Below, piece by piece: positions 6,569 through 15,652 of a stretch of DNA of 39,951 nt. This DNA is from Collinsella intestinalis DSM 13280 (lineage in GTDB: Bacteria; Actinomycetota; Coriobacteriia; Coriobacteriales; Coriobacteriaceae), in contig NZ_GG692711.1 of NCBI RefSeq assembly GCF_000156175.1, positions 225,320 through 265,270 on the forward strand. Reading direction: 5' to 3'. The notes beneath the pieces are model-generated. The model was not told the origin of the DNA and did not search any database. It saw nothing but the letters and a program-made list of their open reading frames with translations. How positions within the stretch are numbered: position 1 is the stretch's first letter; each line of letters starts with the position of its first letter. The position numbers were made by a program, and so were the translations under genes.

Positions 6569-9500
6569 TGACGGCACCCCCCTCGTGTACCTGCGGTGTT
6601 ATGGGACGGTTGATGCGTGTCAGCATATCATGCGCGGACGCGGAAAGCGCCCAATCGCGGAAGGCGGAGAACTCTCGGCGGGCGTGAAGGCCCTCGAGAT
6701 ACAAAATCGAGCGATTCAGGTCGACATGACCGGGGTTCTCGACCATCTCGATGGCCCGGGCATCGTCATCTCCAGTCACACGAGCGAAACCGAGCTCCTC
6801 GAAAATGGCCAGGCCGCTGGGCACCGCACGTTCGTCGACGGGCGTGCGGGCATCGACTGCCAAGCACATCTGCGCGATGTCGAGATCGCTCGCGGGCAGC
6901 GGGCCCGTGGGCGCACCACCGCGATGGCGGCGCCACATGGTCTGCAGCGCGCGATACAGCGTCACCAACTCACGACGATCGGGGGCCGCAGCGTCCAAAA
7001 GCCGCTCGTTGATGCGCGCGTCGCGGCCGGAATAGAGCAGGTGGATGCTGGCGGGCGCCCCATCGCGCCCCGCGCGGCCGCTCATCTGATTGAACTCGAT
7101 ATCGCCAAAGGGCATATGGTAGAGGACCACATGACGGATGTCGGGGATGTTCACTCCCTCGCCAAAGGCGGAGGTGGATACGATGCATGCGAGCTCACCG
7201 TCGCGGAAAGCGGCCTCGACGGAGGCGCGCTCGGGCCGTGTGAGCCCCGCATGGTAAAACGCGATGCGGGCGCCCAGCTCGGGCACTCGCCGCCGCAACG
7301 TACGGCACAGCGCCTGGGCCTGATCGCGCGAGTTCACGTACACCACGCTCTTCTGCCCCGTGGCAACGATCGACACCAGCCTGTTCTCGCGGCTGGAAAG
7401 ATCGCGACCATCGTCGAGCTCCAGATTCTCGCGCACGGCGGCGTCCACGACCTGGGCGTCGACGGGCAAAAGACGGCGGATCTCTGCCGCGACCTCGGCC
7501 GAAGCGGTCGCAGTCACCGCAAGCACAGTTGGATCGAGCAGGTCGTGCAGGATCTGGGGCATGTCGAGGTAGGCCGTACGGTCGCCGCCCTTGGCGCCCG
7601 CCACATGATGGGCCTCGTCCACAACCACGAACCCGATGCGACGCGACGCGGCGAAGCGTGCGCGATGGATGGAAAGGAACTCGGGCGTGGTGAGGACGAT
7701 GTCGAGCTTCCCGGCCCCCAATAGGGAGAACGCACGGTCGCGCGCAGCCGAGGGTGTGTCACCCGTGAGGACGCCCACGCGGACTCCGAGAGAGGCGAGC
7801 GTCTCCTGCAGGTGATAGGCCTGATCGGTCACAAGTGCGCGAAGCGGATAGATGAATATGCTCGCGGAGCCGTTGAGTATCGCCTCTCGAACCGCGTGGA
7901 CGTGGAAGATGAGGGACTTACCACGGCCCGTGCCCATCACGGCGAGCACACCGCGACGACTTTTGAGGGCGTCGAGCGCCTCCATCTGCGCGCGATGAGG
8001 CTCGGCCGGGCCGATGAACGTATGAATGAGGTTGCGCGTGAGTTGCTCGTAGGGAAGACGCGCCAACGCGGCGCGTCGATCGGCGTCGACCGAAGTCGCG
8101 CACGGGCGGGCGCACGTGGGCTTCGACGCGTGGTCCCCCTCCCCCGCCCGCTCTCCGACTCGGACAAGGGCCTCGCCCGCCGAGACGGGCTCCTCACACG
8201 AGCGGCACAGGATGTCCTTGACCATGAGCTTGGGCTTCACGCGCCCTTGCCAGCACTCGGCGACCGCCTCGAACACAAGGTCAACCACCGTATCGCAATT
8301 CACCAACTGCTCGACCTCGGGCGCCCGGAACATGATCGCCGGCACGCTCGCAGCTCCATCCGTGGCGATGAAGCGCATATGGTCGCCGGTCTTGCCCACG
8401 ACAGCGCGGTCGCACATCGTCACACCGCGGGCGGCCAGCAGGGGAACGCGATTTCCCTGACCGAATGGCTCGAGCATCCCGATCTGGCGGATGGTCTCGA
8501 TGTCGAGCTCGTCGAGTCCCACCGTGGCGGCAATCTCGCCCCGGTCCTCGAAATCCTCAGCCGGAAGATCGGCCAGCACCGCGTTCAGGCGGTCGCGCAG
8601 GGCGTCGAGGTTCTCGACCGCGCAGGTGACGCCAACGGCGCCGGCATGGCCCCCGAAGCGAATGAGCAGGTCGGAGCACTTCTCCACCGCCTCGAACAGG
8701 TTGACGCTACCCACCGAGCGGCCCGATCCGCGGGCAACGCCGTCCTCGATGGAAAACAGCAGCGCCGGCACGTGATAACGGTTGACCAGACGGCTCGCAA
8801 CGATGCCCTTTACACCTTCGTGCCAGCCCTCCCCGCCCACAACGATGGCGCGACCGCCGTCGTACGAGCGCTCGGCGAGCTCCTCGGCCTGGCCGGTGAG
8901 CTCGGCCTCGATTGCACGGCGCTGCTGATTTATCTCCTCGAGCGCAGCGGCGAGGCGGCCGGCCTCCACGGCGTCGCGGGCGAGCAGCAAGTCGAGGGCG
9001 AGCGTCGGGTCCGCCATGCGGCCGGCTGCATTCAAGCGCGGGATGAGGGAGAAGGACAGCGCATCGGCCGTGATGGTGGACAGGTCGGTCCTGGTGACCG
9101 CCGCCAGGGCGATGTAACCGGGACGGGCGGTCGCGCGCATATGCGCGATACCGTCGGCCACGAGGGCGCGATTCTCGGGCGTGAGGCACATCATGTCGCT
9201 TACCGTGCCGAGGGCGGCGACCTCCGTATAGGAACGCCAGAGCTGCGGCTGCCCCAGTCGCTCGCCCAGGATCTGGACGAGTTTGAGGGCCACTCCGGCG
9301 CCCGCGAGCTCACGGCTGGGGCTCTCGTCGACCATCTTGGGGTCGGTCACCGGAATGCCCACGGGAACAAGATCGGACGGCTCGTGGTGGTCAGTCACCA
9401 CGATGTCGATCCCGCGGCCGGCAAGCGCCACCACCTCATCACGTGCGGCGATTCCATTGTCCACCGTGATGACGAGGGAGGGCTCACACGCCTCGACCAC

Positions 9501-9905
9501 GCGGTCGAGCGCCTGGGCCGTGAGGCCGTACCCTTCCTCGAAGCGGTGGGGAATGAAGGGGTGCACACATGCGCCGAGCTGGCGCAGGGCCTCGGTCAGC
9601 AGGCAAGTCGAGGTGATGCCGTCCACGTCGAAATCGCCGAACACCGCAATGACCTCGCCGTCGCGCACGGCGCGCTCCACACGGGCGGCCACCTCTGCCA
9701 TACCGGGGATGATGTGCGGATCGGCCCAATCGCGTTCGAGGGAGGGGGTGAGGAAGAGCCTGCCCTCCTCGACGCCGCCGATCCCATGCGCGACCATGAT
9801 GCGCGCGACCAAAGGCGCGACGCCGAGAGCGGAGGCGAGCCGCTCCTCGAGTTCGGGGTTGTTAGGGGCAATGCACCAGCGGTGCGTGGTGGAAAGCGAA
9901 GCCAT
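6561..9905 (-). CDS. recJ: RecJ single-strand exonuclease fused to a RecQ-like DEAH helicase
   Basis: The 1114-residue protein joins two enzymes. Residues 1 to about 570 are RecJ, a 5'-3' single-strand DNA exonuclease: DFDVDG at 91-96 (the DHH motif I, usually DxDxDG), TDHHEPS at 171-177, the DHHA1 part with GGEGWHEGVKGIVASRL and GGHAGAVG, and an OB-like segment. Residues from about 630 are a superfamily 2 helicase with GTGRGKS (about 657-663), DEAH (about 762), VTATAS, VYVNSRDQA and QMSGRAGRDG (about 945). RecJ and RecQ act together in RecF-pathway recombination, so the fusion makes functional sense. The start ATG at 9905 has AAAGGA nine bases upstream. Typical RecJ is about 560-800 residues, so the extra length is the helicase. 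It is coupled to relA. Confidence 0.92.
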   Translation of the reverse strand: MASLSTTHRWCIAPNNPELEERLASALGVAPLVARIMVAHGIGGVEEGRLFLTPSLERDWADPHIIPGMAEVAARVERAVRDGEVIAVFGDFDVDGITSTCLLTEALRQLGACVHPFIPHRFEEGYGLTAQALDRVVEACEPSLVITVDNGIAARDEVVALAGRGIDIVVTDHHEPSDLVPVGIPVTDPKMVDESPSRELAGAGVALKLVQILGERLGQPQLWRSYTEVAALGTVSDMMCLTPENRALVADGIAHMRATARPGYIALAAVTRTDLSTITADALSFSLIPRLNAAGRMADPTLALDLLLARDAVEAGRLAAALEEINQQRRAIEAELTGQAEELAERSYDGGRAIVVGGEGWHEGVKGIVASRLVNRYHVPALLFSIEDGVARGSGRSVGSVNLFEAVEKCSDLLIRFGGHAGAVGVTCAVENLDALRDRLNAVLADLPAEDFEDRGEIAATVGLDELDIETIRQIGMLEPFGQGNRVPLLAARGVTMCDRAVVGKTGDHMRFIATDGAASVPAIMFRAPEVEQLVNCDTVVDLVFEAVAECWQGRVKPKLMVKDILCRSCEEPVSAGEALVRVGERAGEGDHASKPTCARPCATSVDADRRAALARLPYEQLTRNLIHTFIGPAEPHRAQMEALDALKSRRGVLAVMGTGRGKSLIFHVHAVREAILNGSASIFIYPLRALVTDQAYHLQETLASLGVRVGVLTGDTPSAARDRAFSLLGAGKLDIVLTTPEFLSIHRARFAASRRIGFVVVDEAHHVAGAKGGDRTAYLDMPQILHDLLDPTVLAVTATASAEVAAEIRRLLPVDAQVVDAAVRENLELDDGRDLSSRENRLVSIVATGQKSVVYVNSRDQAQALCRTLRRRVPELGARIAFYHAGLTRPERASVEAAFRDGELACIVSTSAFGEGVNIPDIRHVVLYHMPFGDIEFNQMSGRAGRDGAPASIHLLYSGRDARINERLLDAAAPDRRELVTLYRALQTMWRRHRGGAPTGPLPASDLDIAQMCLAVDARTPVDERAVPSGLAIFEELGFARVTGDDDARAIEMVENPGHVDLNRSILYLEGLHARREFSAFRDWALSASAHDMLTRINRPITPQVHEGGAVNG

Positions 9906-9923
9906 GCGATCAAATCCTTTGTC

Positions 9924-9965
9924 GCCCGCTACGGCGGGCATGCACGTTGAACGAATCAAAGTATA
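9924..9965 (-). promoter_or_regulatory. Candidate recJ-relA promoter and leader hairpin
   Basis: A TATACT -10-like hexamer (9960-9965, minus strand) lies about 55 bases before the recJ start. Between them is a hairpin GCCCGC-CGTA-GCGGGC (9924-9939) placed just upstream of the AAAGGA site. No convincing -35 was seen, so the promoter is tentative. Confidence 0.35.
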
Positions 9966-10093
9966 CACGTGCGTTCCGACAAGAATCTCACCCGCTCGGC
10001 GAACGCGCCGCAGCGGCCGGCGCGGAACCCGTAACGAAACGGCAATGCGCGCGGGGTATGCTGGGTGCCCAAAGACCAAATGAGGAGGCCGGC

Positions 10094-11086
10094 ATGGACG
10101 CATGGAAGCGGCTTGGAGGATTCATCGGGGCGAACATGCCCGTCATCGTCGTGGGATGCGTCGCCACGGGCGTGCTGCTCCCACACGAGCTCGCCTGGCT
10201 CAAACCGCTCGTCCCGGCCCTCTTCGCCTTCATGACGTTTCAAGGATCCCTCGGCAACACCTTGGGTCAACTCGGCGAGGTACTCCGCCATCCGGCGCCA
10301 CTGCTCGCCATCCTCGGCGTGTCCCTCGTCGCCATGCCCGCCCTCGCGTTCCTCCTGTCGAGCGCGATCTTCGCCGGCAACACCAACATCGTCACCGGAA
10401 TTTTGATCGAGTACAGCGTTCCCATAGGAATCGTCAGCTTCATGTGGGTGGGTATGTTCTCGGGCAACACCGCCCTCGCCCTGACGGCGATCCTCGTCTC
10501 CACCCTGGTGTCGCCAATCACCATCCCGCTCACGCTTAAGCTGCTCATGGGAGCAAGCATCGATGTCGATGCGCCGGCCATGATGTTCGACATGACGCTC
10601 ATGATCGCGGCGCCGGCGCTCGTCGGCATGATCGTGAACGACCTCACGAGAGGCTGGGGACGCGACGTGCTCTCGCCCGCCGCCGCCCCGCTCTCCAAAA
10701 TATTCCTCGTGCTCATCATCACGTCGAACTCGACGGCCATGAGCGAGTACGTTTTGCACATGACCTGGACGCGACTGGGCGTCGCGCTGTTCATCCTGTT
10801 GTTCGCGCTGAGCGGTTTTGCCTGGGGCGCGCTCGTGGCCCGGGTCCTGCGCGTGAACGCGCCCACGGCCGTGACAATGAGCTTCGATTGCGGCCTGCGC
10901 AACATCTCGTCGGGCGCCGTGATCGCCACGCGTTATTTCCCGGGGGAGGTCGTGTTCCCCGTCATGTGCGGGACTTTGTTCCAGCAGCTGCTGGCGTCGT
11001 TGGTGGGACGCGCCATGACTCGCGCGGTCGGGCGGAGGGACGCACCGCAGGGACAAAAGGGCCGATGCGACGAGGGACGCGGCTAG
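10094..11086 (+). CDS. BASS-family (bile acid:sodium symporter-like) transporter
   Basis: The 330-residue protein is an integral membrane carrier with about nine or ten hydrophobic segments, starting with VIVVGCVATGVLLP. It shows the BASS-family layout: PLVPALFAFMTFQGSL early, a VPIGIVSFMWVGMFSGNTALAL region with broken helix, and FDCGLRNISSGAVIATRYFPGEVVFP near the end (the conserved G-x-R-N segment). Members move bile acids, pantoate, oxoacids or other organic anions with sodium; the substrate here is unknown. The start has GAGGAGG five bases upstream. The C-terminus ends in a charged tail. Its stop codon TAG is shared, within one CTAG, with the stop of cutC on the other strand. Confidence 0.85.
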   Translation: MDAWKRLGGFIGANMPVIVVGCVATGVLLPHELAWLKPLVPALFAFMTFQGSLGNTLGQLGEVLRHPAPLLAILGVSLVAMPALAFLLSSAIFAGNTNIVTGILIEYSVPIGIVSFMWVGMFSGNTALALTAILVSTLVSPITIPLTLKLLMGASIDVDAPAMMFDMTLMIAAPALVGMIVNDLTRGWGRDVLSPAAAPLSKIFLVLIITSNSTAMSEYVLHMTWTRLGVALFILLFALSGFAWGALVARVLRVNAPTAVTMSFDCGLRNISSGAVIATRYFPGEVVFPVMCGTLFQQLLASLVGRAMTRAVGRRDAPQGQKGRCDEGRG

Positions 11087-11760
11087 AGGACGACGATCTT
11101 GGTGCCGTGCAGCTCATCGACGCCCAGGGCACACGCGACCTGCTCCGCGTTCTTTGCGGTGATACCGCCGCCGGGCAGGATCGTGAGTCGATCGCCCGCA
11201 TGGGTGATCAGGGCGCGAAGGTGCTCGTAGTTGTCCTCGATGGACGTGTTGGCCGGACCGCCATGCGTGAGAATGTGGTCGACCCCGAGCTCCGCCAGCG
11301 CATCGATCGCGGTGAGCTGCTCGGCCTCATCGAGCGCATCGAACGCCATATGGAACGTGATGCCGAGCTCGCGGCCGCGCATCTCGCCCACGCCCTGAGC
11401 GACCTTGACGAGGCGGCCGGTGGCATCGAGGTCGAGTTCGAAGCCCTTGCCCTTGGAGCGGCGCTTGAGGCAACCGAGGACGACGCCGTCGACGCCGTTG
11501 GCACCCGCGTAGCGGATGTCGGTCTCCATCGCCCTCATCTCCGCCTTGGAATAATCGAAGTTGCCGCGACGGGGACGGATGATCACACGGAGCTCGGCCC
11601 CCTCGTGCTCACGCACGATGCGCACAGCCTGCTCGATCACGCCGGCGGACGGTGTGGTACCGCCCTGGGCGAGGTTGTCGCACAGCTCGATGCGATCGGC
11701 ACCGGCGCGCAGGGCCGCCTCGATATTGGTGAAGTTCTCGGCGCAATATTCGAACAGCAT
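11083..11760 (-). CDS. cutC: CutC family protein (copper homeostasis protein CutC)
   Basis: The 225-residue TIM-barrel protein has the CutC blocks: RAGADRIELCDNLAQGGTTPS near the N-terminus, IIRPRRGNFDYS, GVDGVVLGCL, ITFHMAFD, LGVDHILTHGG and LTILPGGGITAKN. CutC was first linked to copper tolerance in E. coli, but its biochemical role is disputed and copper binding has been shown only for some members. GGGGAGA precedes the ATG. The gene converges with the BASS transporter gene, overlapping it by the last four bases. Confidence 0.9.
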   Translation of the reverse strand: MLFEYCAENFTNIEAALRAGADRIELCDNLAQGGTTPSAGVIEQAVRIVREHEGAELRVIIRPRRGNFDYSKAEMRAMETDIRYAGANGVDGVVLGCLKRRSKGKGFELDLDATGRLVKVAQGVGEMRGRELGITFHMAFDALDEAEQLTAIDALAELGVDHILTHGGPANTSIEDNYEHLRALITHAGDRLTILPGGGITAKNAEQVACALGVDELHGTKIVVL

Positions 11761-11914
11761 AAGGTCTCCCCAAAGTAGAAACGTTTGCCCCCAGGATAGC
11801 GCACGCCCCCGCGTCGCGATCGGGAACAGGCGCAAATTGCGACATTGGACGTACTCCGATTCGCGCTGATTCCCAAATAACGCGCGCTCCCGTGCGGCGA
11901 CGACGCATGAAAAT

Positions 11915-11951
11915 GCGCGCCTCCCGCCGGATGGCATTGCGGGAGGCGCGC
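11915..11951 (-). terminator. Terminator of the liv operon
   Basis: A perfect 13-base-pair stem (arms GCGCGCCTCCCGC and GCGGGAGGCGCGC, 11-base loop) lies just after livF. On the minus strand it is followed by ATTTTCAT, giving a short U-run. Confidence 0.8.
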
Positions 11952-11994
11952 TGAGGCAAGGACGCTCGTCTCGGATACGGATCCGAGGCAAACG

Positions 11995-12708
11995 TCAGCC
12001 ACCGAGATAAGCGCGACGGACGTCGTCGTTGTGCAAGAGCTCCTCGCCCGTGCCGGAGAGCGTGACCTTGCCCGTCTCCATCACATAGGCGCGGGTGGCG
12101 ATCGAAAGCGCCATCTGGGCATTCTGCTCGACGAGCAGAATCGTCGTACCCGCCTCGTGCAGCTCCTTCACGATCTGGAAGATCTGCTCGATGAGAATGG
12201 GCGCCAGGCCCATGGAGGGTTCGTCGAGCATGAGCAGATGAGGGCTGCTCATAAGGGCGCGACCCATGGCGAGCATCTGCTGCTCGCCGCCGGACAGCGT
12301 ACCGGCCACCTGCCTACGACGCTCCTTCAGGCGCGGGAAATGCGCGTAAACGCGCTCCAGGCCGGGGGCGATCTCGGCGTTGGGACGCGTATAGGCACCC
12401 ATTTCGAGATTCTCCTCGACGGTCATCTGGGCGAAGACGCGGCGCCCCTCCGGGACGTGCGCCAAGCCGCGAGACACGAGCTTGTCGGCGAGGGTGCGCA
12501 TGATATCCTCGCCCATGAATTCAATAGAACCGGTGTTGGAGCGCAAAAGGCCGGAGACGGTCTTCAGCGTAGTGGACTTGCCGGCGCCGTTCGCGCCGAT
12601 GAGCGCCACGATCTCACCGTCGAACACCCGGAAAGAAACGTCCTTGATGGCATGGATCGCGCCGTAATATACGTTGATGTCCTCGACGTTCAGAATGCAA
12701 TCGGCCAT
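11995..12708 (-). CDS. livF: Branched-chain amino acid ABC transporter ATP-binding protein LivF
   Basis: This 237-residue ATPase is the second nucleotide-binding subunit of the branched-chain amino acid importer. It has Walker A GANGAGKST near 37-45, the Q-loop region, signature LSGGEQQML, Walker B LLMLDEPSMGL and the switch histidine region replaced by the usual LivF LLVEQN. The start VEDINVYYGAIHAIKDVS and the end YVMETGKVTLSGTG are typical of LivF rather than LivG. It is the last gene of the operon, beginning five bases after livG ends, and is followed by a strong terminator. Confidence 0.95.
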   Translation of the reverse strand: MADCILNVEDINVYYGAIHAIKDVSFRVFDGEIVALIGANGAGKSTTLKTVSGLLRSNTGSIEFMGEDIMRTLADKLVSRGLAHVPEGRRVFAQMTVEENLEMGAYTRPNAEIAPGLERVYAHFPRLKERRRQVAGTLSGGEQQMLAMGRALMSSPHLLMLDEPSMGLAPILIEQIFQIVKELHEAGTTILLVEQNAQMALSIATRAYVMETGKVTLSGTGEELLHNDDVRRAYLGG

Positions 12709-12713
12709 GGCCC

Positions 12714-13565
12714 TTACGCCTCCTTCCGCTTGCCGAGATACGCCTCGATGACGGTCTCGTTGTTCTGGATCTCCTCGGCGGTGCCCTTAGCGATCACCTT
12801 GCCGAAATTGAGCACGCAGATGCCCTCGCAGATATTCATGACGAGGTTCATGTCGTGCTCGATGAGCATGATCGCGATGTTGAAGGTGTCGCGGATCTTG
12901 ACGATGTTCTCCATGAGCTCGACTGTCTCGGACGGGTTCATGCCGGCGGCGGGCTCATCGAGCAACAACAGACTCGGGTTGGTCGCAAGTGCGCGAACGA
13001 TCTCCAAGCGGCGCTGAGCACCGTAGGGCAGGCTACCGGCTTGATGGTCGGCGAGGTCCTGCATGTCGAAGATCGACAGCAGTTCCAGCGCACGCTCGTG
13101 CGCCTCGCGCTCGCGCCTCCAATACGCAGGCGCGCGCAGGATGCCCGAGAGCGTGGAGTACGCCTCGGTGTTGTGCAAACCGACCTTTACATTCTCCTCC
13201 ACCGTCATGGTGTCGAACAGGCGGATATTCTGAAACGTACGGGCGATGCCCATGCGGTTGACCTGGTGGACCGTCTTGCCGCTCGTGTCGTTACCGTTGA
13301 GCAGAATCGTCCCGCGCGTGGGCGCATACACTTTGGTGAGCAGGTTGAACACCGTGGTCTTGCCTGCGCCGTTGGGTCCGATAAGGCCAGCGATCTCGGT
13401 CTTGCCGATGGTGAGGTTGAAGTCGTCGACCGCCTTCAGACCGCCGAAGTCGATACCGAGATGCAGGGCCTCCAGGACGGGGGCGGAGTCGACGTCGCGC
13501 TCGGGCACGATGGAATGGCTCGGCACCGGCACCATCTTGCCACGTTCAAACTCGAACTTAGGCAT
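12714..13565 (-). CDS. livG: Branched-chain amino acid ABC transporter ATP-binding protein LivG
   Basis: The 283-residue protein is the first ATPase of the importer: Walker A GPNGAGKTT, RTFQNIRLFDTMTVEENV (the long LivG-specific segment after the Q-loop), signature LPYGAQRRLEIVRAL, Walker B LLLLDEPAAGMNPSE and switch region IEHDMNLVM. A 30-residue N-terminal extension precedes the usual start of the family. The start codon overlaps the end of livM by eight bases, indicating coupled translation. Confidence 0.95.
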   Translation of the reverse strand: MPKFEFERGKMVPVPSHSIVPERDVDSAPVLEALHLGIDFGGLKAVDDFNLTIGKTEIAGLIGPNGAGKTTVFNLLTKVYAPTRGTILLNGNDTSGKTVHQVNRMGIARTFQNIRLFDTMTVEENVKVGLHNTEAYSTLSGILRAPAYWRREREAHERALELLSIFDMQDLADHQAGSLPYGAQRRLEIVRALATNPSLLLLDEPAAGMNPSETVELMENIVKIRDTFNIAIMLIEHDMNLVMNICEGICVLNFGKVIAKGTAEEIQNNETVIEAYLGKRKEA

Positions 13566-14640
13566 CGGCGCTCACCTCCTCTTTCACGCCCTTCCGTTTA
13601 GGCATGAAGCGCCCCACGAACCCCTTGATGGTGTCGTTGTTGGAGACGATCATGACCAGGATCAGGACGATGGCGTACACGAGCATGCGGTAATCGGAGA
13701 ACTGGCGCAGGGCCTCGGGCAGAATGGTGAGGACCGTCGCCGCCAGGATGGAGCCGCGCATGTTGCCCAGACCGCCGAGCACCACGAACACCAGGATGAG
13801 GATGGACATGTTGAAGTCGAACTTGGTGGCGGACAACTGGGAGAAGCTGTTGCCGAACAGGGCGCCGGCGGCGCCGGCCAGCGCGGCGGACACCACGAAG
13901 GCAATCATACGGTACTTGGTGGTGGAGATGCCGACCGACTCCGCGGCGATGCGGTTGTCGCGCACGGCCAGGATCGCACGACCGGTGCGGCTGCGCACGA
14001 GGTTCAGTACGACCACCAGTGCGACCATGATGAGCACGAACCCGGCGAAAAACGTCGAGATCATCTCGGTGCCCGAGGCGCCCTGCGCGCCCTTGATGAT
14101 CGCCGTGCCCGTCTCGGTGAGGCCAAGATCATCGACGGTGAGCTTGCCGGTGAGGTTGAACAGGACATGCAGACCGTGCTCGTCCACACCCACGATCAGA
14201 CAGGTCACGACCTCTTTGATGATCTCGCCAAACGCAAGCGTCACGATGGCGAGGTAGTCACCCGACAGGCGCAGGACCGGAATGCCAATGAGGAAACCCG
14301 CGAGCGCGGCGCTGGCAGCGCCCACCACGAGCGCGATCACGAGGCGAACCGTGTCGCTGGGAATGGCCTCGGACAGGCTCATGGCGGCGACGATGCCGCT
14401 GTAGGCGCCCACGCTCATGAAGCCCGCATGGCCGAGCGAGAGGTCGCCCGCCACGCCGACCACGAGGTTGAGCGAGATGGCCATGACGATGTAGGAGCAG
14501 ATGGGCACCAGCTGACCCACGATCATGCGCGGAATCATGCCGTTTGACTTCATAACCGTGATGAGCGCGAAGGCAAGGACAACCATGGCGTAGGTTGCCA
14601 GGTCGCGGCGCGTCTTCTTGTCTTTGAGAAACTTCGGCAT
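13558..14640 (-). CDS. livM: Branched-chain amino acid ABC transporter permease LivM
   Basis: This 360-residue permease is the LivM subunit of the channel in the cytoplasmic membrane. It has many hydrophobic segments and the family marks ISLNLVVGVAGDLSLGHAGFMSVGAYSG near the N-terminus and VRDNRIAAESVGISTTKYRMIAFVVSAALAGAAGALF with the EAA-like loop. The open frame extends further upstream into livH, but the ATG at 14640 has GAAGGTG seven bases before it and starts the homologous region, four bases after livH ends. Confidence 0.94.
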   Translation of the reverse strand: MPKFLKDKKTRRDLATYAMVVLAFALITVMKSNGMIPRMIVGQLVPICSYIVMAISLNLVVGVAGDLSLGHAGFMSVGAYSGIVAAMSLSEAIPSDTVRLVIALVVGAASAALAGFLIGIPVLRLSGDYLAIVTLAFGEIIKEVVTCLIVGVDEHGLHVLFNLTGKLTVDDLGLTETGTAIIKGAQGASGTEMISTFFAGFVLIMVALVVVLNLVRSRTGRAILAVRDNRIAAESVGISTTKYRMIAFVVSAALAGAAGALFGNSFSQLSATKFDFNMSILILVFVVLGGLGNMRGSILAATVLTILPEALRQFSDYRMLVYAIVLILVMIVSNNDTIKGFVGRFMPKRKGVKEEVSADA

Positions 14641-14644
14641 GGCG

Positions 14645-15526
14645 CTACACCTTCTCGGGGACGTACTTGCCGAACAGGCCGGCAGGCTTGACGAGCAGCA
14701 CCACGATGAGCACACCGAACACAATCGAGTTGGCGAGGCTGGTGGAGATGTAGGCCTGGGCCATGGCCTCGATGATGCCGAGCAATATGCCGCCCACGAA
14801 CGCGCCGGGAATCGACCCGATGCCGCCGAAGACGGCCGCGGTGAAGGCCTTGATGCCGGGCATGGAACCCGTGGTGGGCTGCAGAACTGGCGAGTAGGAG
14901 CACAGCAGCACGCCAGCTATGGCGGCGAGCGCGGACCCGATGGCGAACGTCATCGAAATAGTACGGTTCACGTTGATGCCCATGAGCTGGGCGGCAGCCT
15001 TATCCTCGGAGCAGGCACGCATGGCCTTGCCCATCTTGGTCTTTCCGGTGAACCACATGAGACCGGCCATGATGACCAGGCACGCGACCACGGTCACGAG
15101 CGAGACGGCCGAGACGTTGTAGGCCTTCAGGAACTCAGGGACGGGGAAGCTCACGATGGACGTGAAGTTCTTGGGAGTCGCACCCCAGACGAGCTGGGCG
15201 GCGTTCTGCAGGAAATATGAGACGCCGATGGCCGTGATGAGGACCGCCAAGGGGCCGGCTTGACGCAACGGCTTGTAGGCGAGCCCCTCGATGAGGATGC
15301 CGAGCGCCGTGCAAACGGCGACGGCGGCCAGCACCGAGACGATGGCGGGCATGCCCAGGTACGAAGTGACACAGAACGAGACGTACGCGCCGATCATGAT
15401 GACGTCGCCGTGCGCGAAGTTCAGCATCTTGGCGATGCCGTACACCATGGTGTAGCCGAGCGCGATGATCGCGTACACGCTTCCCATGGACAGACCGTTC
15501 ACCAGGTACTGCAAAAAGACCGTCAT
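14645..15526 (-). CDS. livH: Branched-chain amino acid ABC transporter permease LivH
   Basis: The 293-residue LivH permease has the family start FLQYLVNGLSMGSVYAIIAL and GYTMVYGIAKMLNFAHGDV, followed by several transmembrane helices and the cytoplasmic coupling segment RACSEDKAAAQLMGINVNR. It pairs with LivM to form the translocation pore for leucine, isoleucine and valine (or related amino acids). GGGGGAGAGG lies just before the ATG. It is separated from the upstream binding-protein gene by 126 bases that contain a hairpin. Confidence 0.95.
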   Translation of the reverse strand: MTVFLQYLVNGLSMGSVYAIIALGYTMVYGIAKMLNFAHGDVIMIGAYVSFCVTSYLGMPAIVSVLAAVAVCTALGILIEGLAYKPLRQAGPLAVLITAIGVSYFLQNAAQLVWGATPKNFTSIVSFPVPEFLKAYNVSAVSLVTVVACLVIMAGLMWFTGKTKMGKAMRACSEDKAAAQLMGINVNRTISMTFAIGSALAAIAGVLLCSYSPVLQPTTGSMPGIKAFTAAVFGGIGSIPGAFVGGILLGIIEAMAQAYISTSLANSIVFGVLIVVLLVKPAGLFGKYVPEKV

Positions 15527-15577
15527 GGTACCTCTCCCCCTTTCGCAGACAGGCGCCGCATGGGCGCGACAGACAAA

Positions 15578-15607
15578 GGGGACGAACCTCGATCAAGGGC
15601 CGTCCCC
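15578..15607 (-). terminator. Internal hairpin between livJ and livH
   Basis: On the minus strand, arms GGGGACG and CGTCCCC are followed by TTTGTCT. As a weak terminator or mRNA-stabilising hairpin it would raise binding-protein expression over the membrane and ATPase subunits, a common arrangement in ABC import operons. Confidence 0.5.
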
Positions 15608-15652
15608 ACGTGGTACTCTTGCGCGCCGAACACGGCGCCGGACGGACGGCGA

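Noticed and set aside
7812-9950. 712-codon plus-strand frame opposite the recJ fusion
   Set aside because: Antisense shadow of a conserved gene; no family-like motifs.
10888-11778. 296-codon plus-strand frame opposite cutC
   Set aside because: Mirror of cutC with no ribosome binding site.
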